From Nitrospinaceae bacterium (GTDB taxonomy: Bacteria; Nitrospinota; Nitrospinia; Nitrospinales; VA-1), in NCBI GenBank assembly GCA_021604505.1, contig BQJC01000002.1, forward strand, positions 248,001 through 312,000: a stretch of DNA of 64,000 nucleotides, given 5' to 3'. The translations under genes and the position numbers were made by a program. Positions 62,801 through 64,000 of the stretch are shown piece after piece (position 1 is the stretch's first letter; every line of letters starts with the position of its first letter). Below the pieces are notes generated by a model. The model was not told the origin of the DNA, ran no database searches, and worked only from the letters and a program-made list of their open reading frames with translations.

Positions 62801-64000
62801 TTATTTGTTAACTTTCTCGCTGGTCTCATCCACCGTGCAATCCAGTCGGCCTTTGGAAAGCCTGACTTGAACCGAATCTCCGGGCTTCACGTCCTGGTTG
62901 GATTTTACGGCTTTTCCCTCCCGTGTGGTGATGCTGTAACCCCGGTCGAGGATGGTCAACGGACTGAGCGACTGCAGATTTTTTACGACCCCATTGAAAC
63001 GGTTCTTCTCAAGTTGCACCAGAGACCGGGTTTTTTCAGTCAGACGATGGTTGAGAGAAAATCGCCTTTCCTCAAGACGCTGGACTGCTTTTTTGGGGGA
63101 CGCCTGTATCAGTCGCTCAACCCGACCCTGCAGACGCTGATGGTGAAGAACCACCCCCTGGCCCAATCCACGCAGCAGCCGGAGGCTCAGTTCGCGCAAC
63201 CGCTCCTCATAACGCTCTATCGCCTTTTTGGGCGATGTCTGAAACAGCCGTTCGACCCGGCTTTCCAACCAGTGTTTTTGCAGAACCACCCCCTGGTTCA
63301 AGCCGCGGACAAGACGCAAGTTTAAATCGTCCAATCGTTGAGCCAACGGCGCAAAAATGTGCAGGGGATCGCGGAAAAACCGCCGGTCGGTGAGTCTTTT
63401 TAAATGCACCCGGTGATCTTCGATGGGCCGTTTCGCCGAAACCATTAACTGCCGGGTCAGATAGACCAATTGCTCGAGAACATCGTCCAATACCGGAACC
63501 GTGAGCTCCGCTGCGGCAGAAGGCGTCGGCGCACGCAGATCCGCCACAAAATCTGCGATGGTGAAATCGATCTCGTGCCCGACGGCCGAGACCACGGGAA
63601 TTTCAGACGCCGAAATCGCGCGTGCCACCACTTCTTCGTTAAACGCCCACAAATCTTCGATCGACCCGCCGCCGCGCCCGACGATCAACACATCGACATC
63701 CCCTACCCGGTTCATCTCATTTATAGCGTCAGCGATTTCCTGCGCCGATCCTTCCCCCTGGACTTTCACTGGGTTTATCAATACGGAAACTTTTGGGTTC
63801 CTCCGGCGAATGACATTCAAAATATCGCGCACCGCAGCACCCGTGGGAGACGTGACCACCCCCACCTTCCAGGGAAACTCTGGAATCGGTTTTTTGCGCG
63901 CTTCATCGAACAAACCTTCCTTCGACAGTTTTTCCTTCAATTGTTCAAAAGCTTTTTGCAGAGCCCCGAGCCCAACCGGTTCCAGCATCTCCACTACGAT
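62801..64000 (-). CDS. xseA: exodeoxyribonuclease VII large subunit, partial (5' end beyond right edge)
   Basis: The visible 399 residues cover the nuclease domain and C-terminal region; the OB-fold start lies outside. Motifs are [59 protein letters not shown] and [15 protein letters not shown]. The coiled-coil region holds two 45-residue near-repeats beginning [14 protein letters not shown] and [14 protein letters not shown], each with SPKKA(I/V)-R-EER at its end. The C-terminal [12 protein letters not shown] motif is intact. Confidence 0.96.
   Translation of the reverse strand: MVVEMLEPVGLGALQKAFEQLKEKLSKEGLFDEARKKPIPEFPWKVGVVTSPTGAAVRDILNVIRRRNPKVSVLINPVKVQGEGSAQEIADAINEMNRVGDVDVLIVGRGGGSIEDLWAFNEEVVARAISASEIPVVSAVGHEIDFTIADFVADLRAPTPSAAAELTVPVLDDVLEQLVYLTRQLMVSAKRPIEDHRVHLKRLTDRRFFRDPLHIFAPLAQRLDDLNLRLVRGLNQGVVLQKHWLESRVERLFQTSPKKAIERYEERLRELSLRLLRGLGQGVVLHHQRLQGRVERLIQASPKKAVQRLEERRFSLNHRLTEKTRSLVQLEKNRFNGVVKNLQSLSPLTILDRGYSITTREGKAVKSNQDVKPGDSVQVRLSKGRLDCTVDETSEKVNK

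Overview
This is a gene-dense stretch of chromosome from a Gram-negative bacterium. The evidence is lipoprotein signals, an Mla-type phospholipid transport system (MlaE, F and D together, MlaC elsewhere), a DUF481 outer-membrane protein, and housekeeping genes with ordinary codon use. Menaquinone is made through MqnA (futalosine route) and isoprenoids through the MEP pathway. The mix is reminiscent of Nitrospinota or deltaproteobacterial-type genomes, but that is an inference; no rRNA or other decisive marker is present. I see no phage, insertion sequence, integron or CRISPR array.

Layout. 1-5.8 kb: an RluA-family gene cut by the left edge, AlgH/YqgE, an LRR protein, hisI-hisG, a very acidic membrane protein and mqnA. 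5.9-14.5 kb (minus): a block whose order TPR - LolB-like lipoprotein - ispE - tRNA-Gln - prs - rplY - pth matches a classic proteobacterial neighbourhood, here ending in a membrane pyrophosphatase. 14.9-21.2 kb (plus): an RsbW-like kinase and STAS protein followed by mlaEFD, a TPR lipoprotein and a GT-C glycosyltransferase. 21.2-27.2 kb: pentapeptide-repeat, HAD, DUF481, nucleotidyltransferase, terpene-cyclase-like and TPR-SH3 genes. 27.2-31.3 kb: a TPP riboswitch and thiS-thiG-thiE-thiC. 31.4-35.9 kb: tRNA-Val, thrS-infC-rpmI-rplT, then pheS without pheT. 36.0-39.1 kb: a large chemoreceptor.

39.5-46.2 kb (minus) holds the most unusual locus: a beta-ketoacyl synthase, an acyl carrier protein, two CrtI-like FAD oxidoreductases, a ketoreductase, a dehydratase and an enoyl reductase. 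It is a self-contained FAS-II-like module with two carotenoid-desaturase-type enzymes. It follows directly on the translation/envelope cluster rpsB-tsf-pyrH-frr-uppS-cdsA-dxr-ispF (46.4-53.2 kb). 53.2-56.4 kb is mlaC-rimO-pfkA. 56.5-64 kb carries a TatT-like gene with recN, gpmA, a degenerate HD-GYP protein, an unknown protein, tlyA with an apparent frameshift, xseB, and xseA cut by the right edge.

The best non-coding novelty is a 34-bp hairpin repeat. It occurs as two-unit arrays at two sites, and compensatory base changes preserve its stem. One array runs into the pheS ribosome-binding region; the other overlaps the last codons and stop of gpmA.
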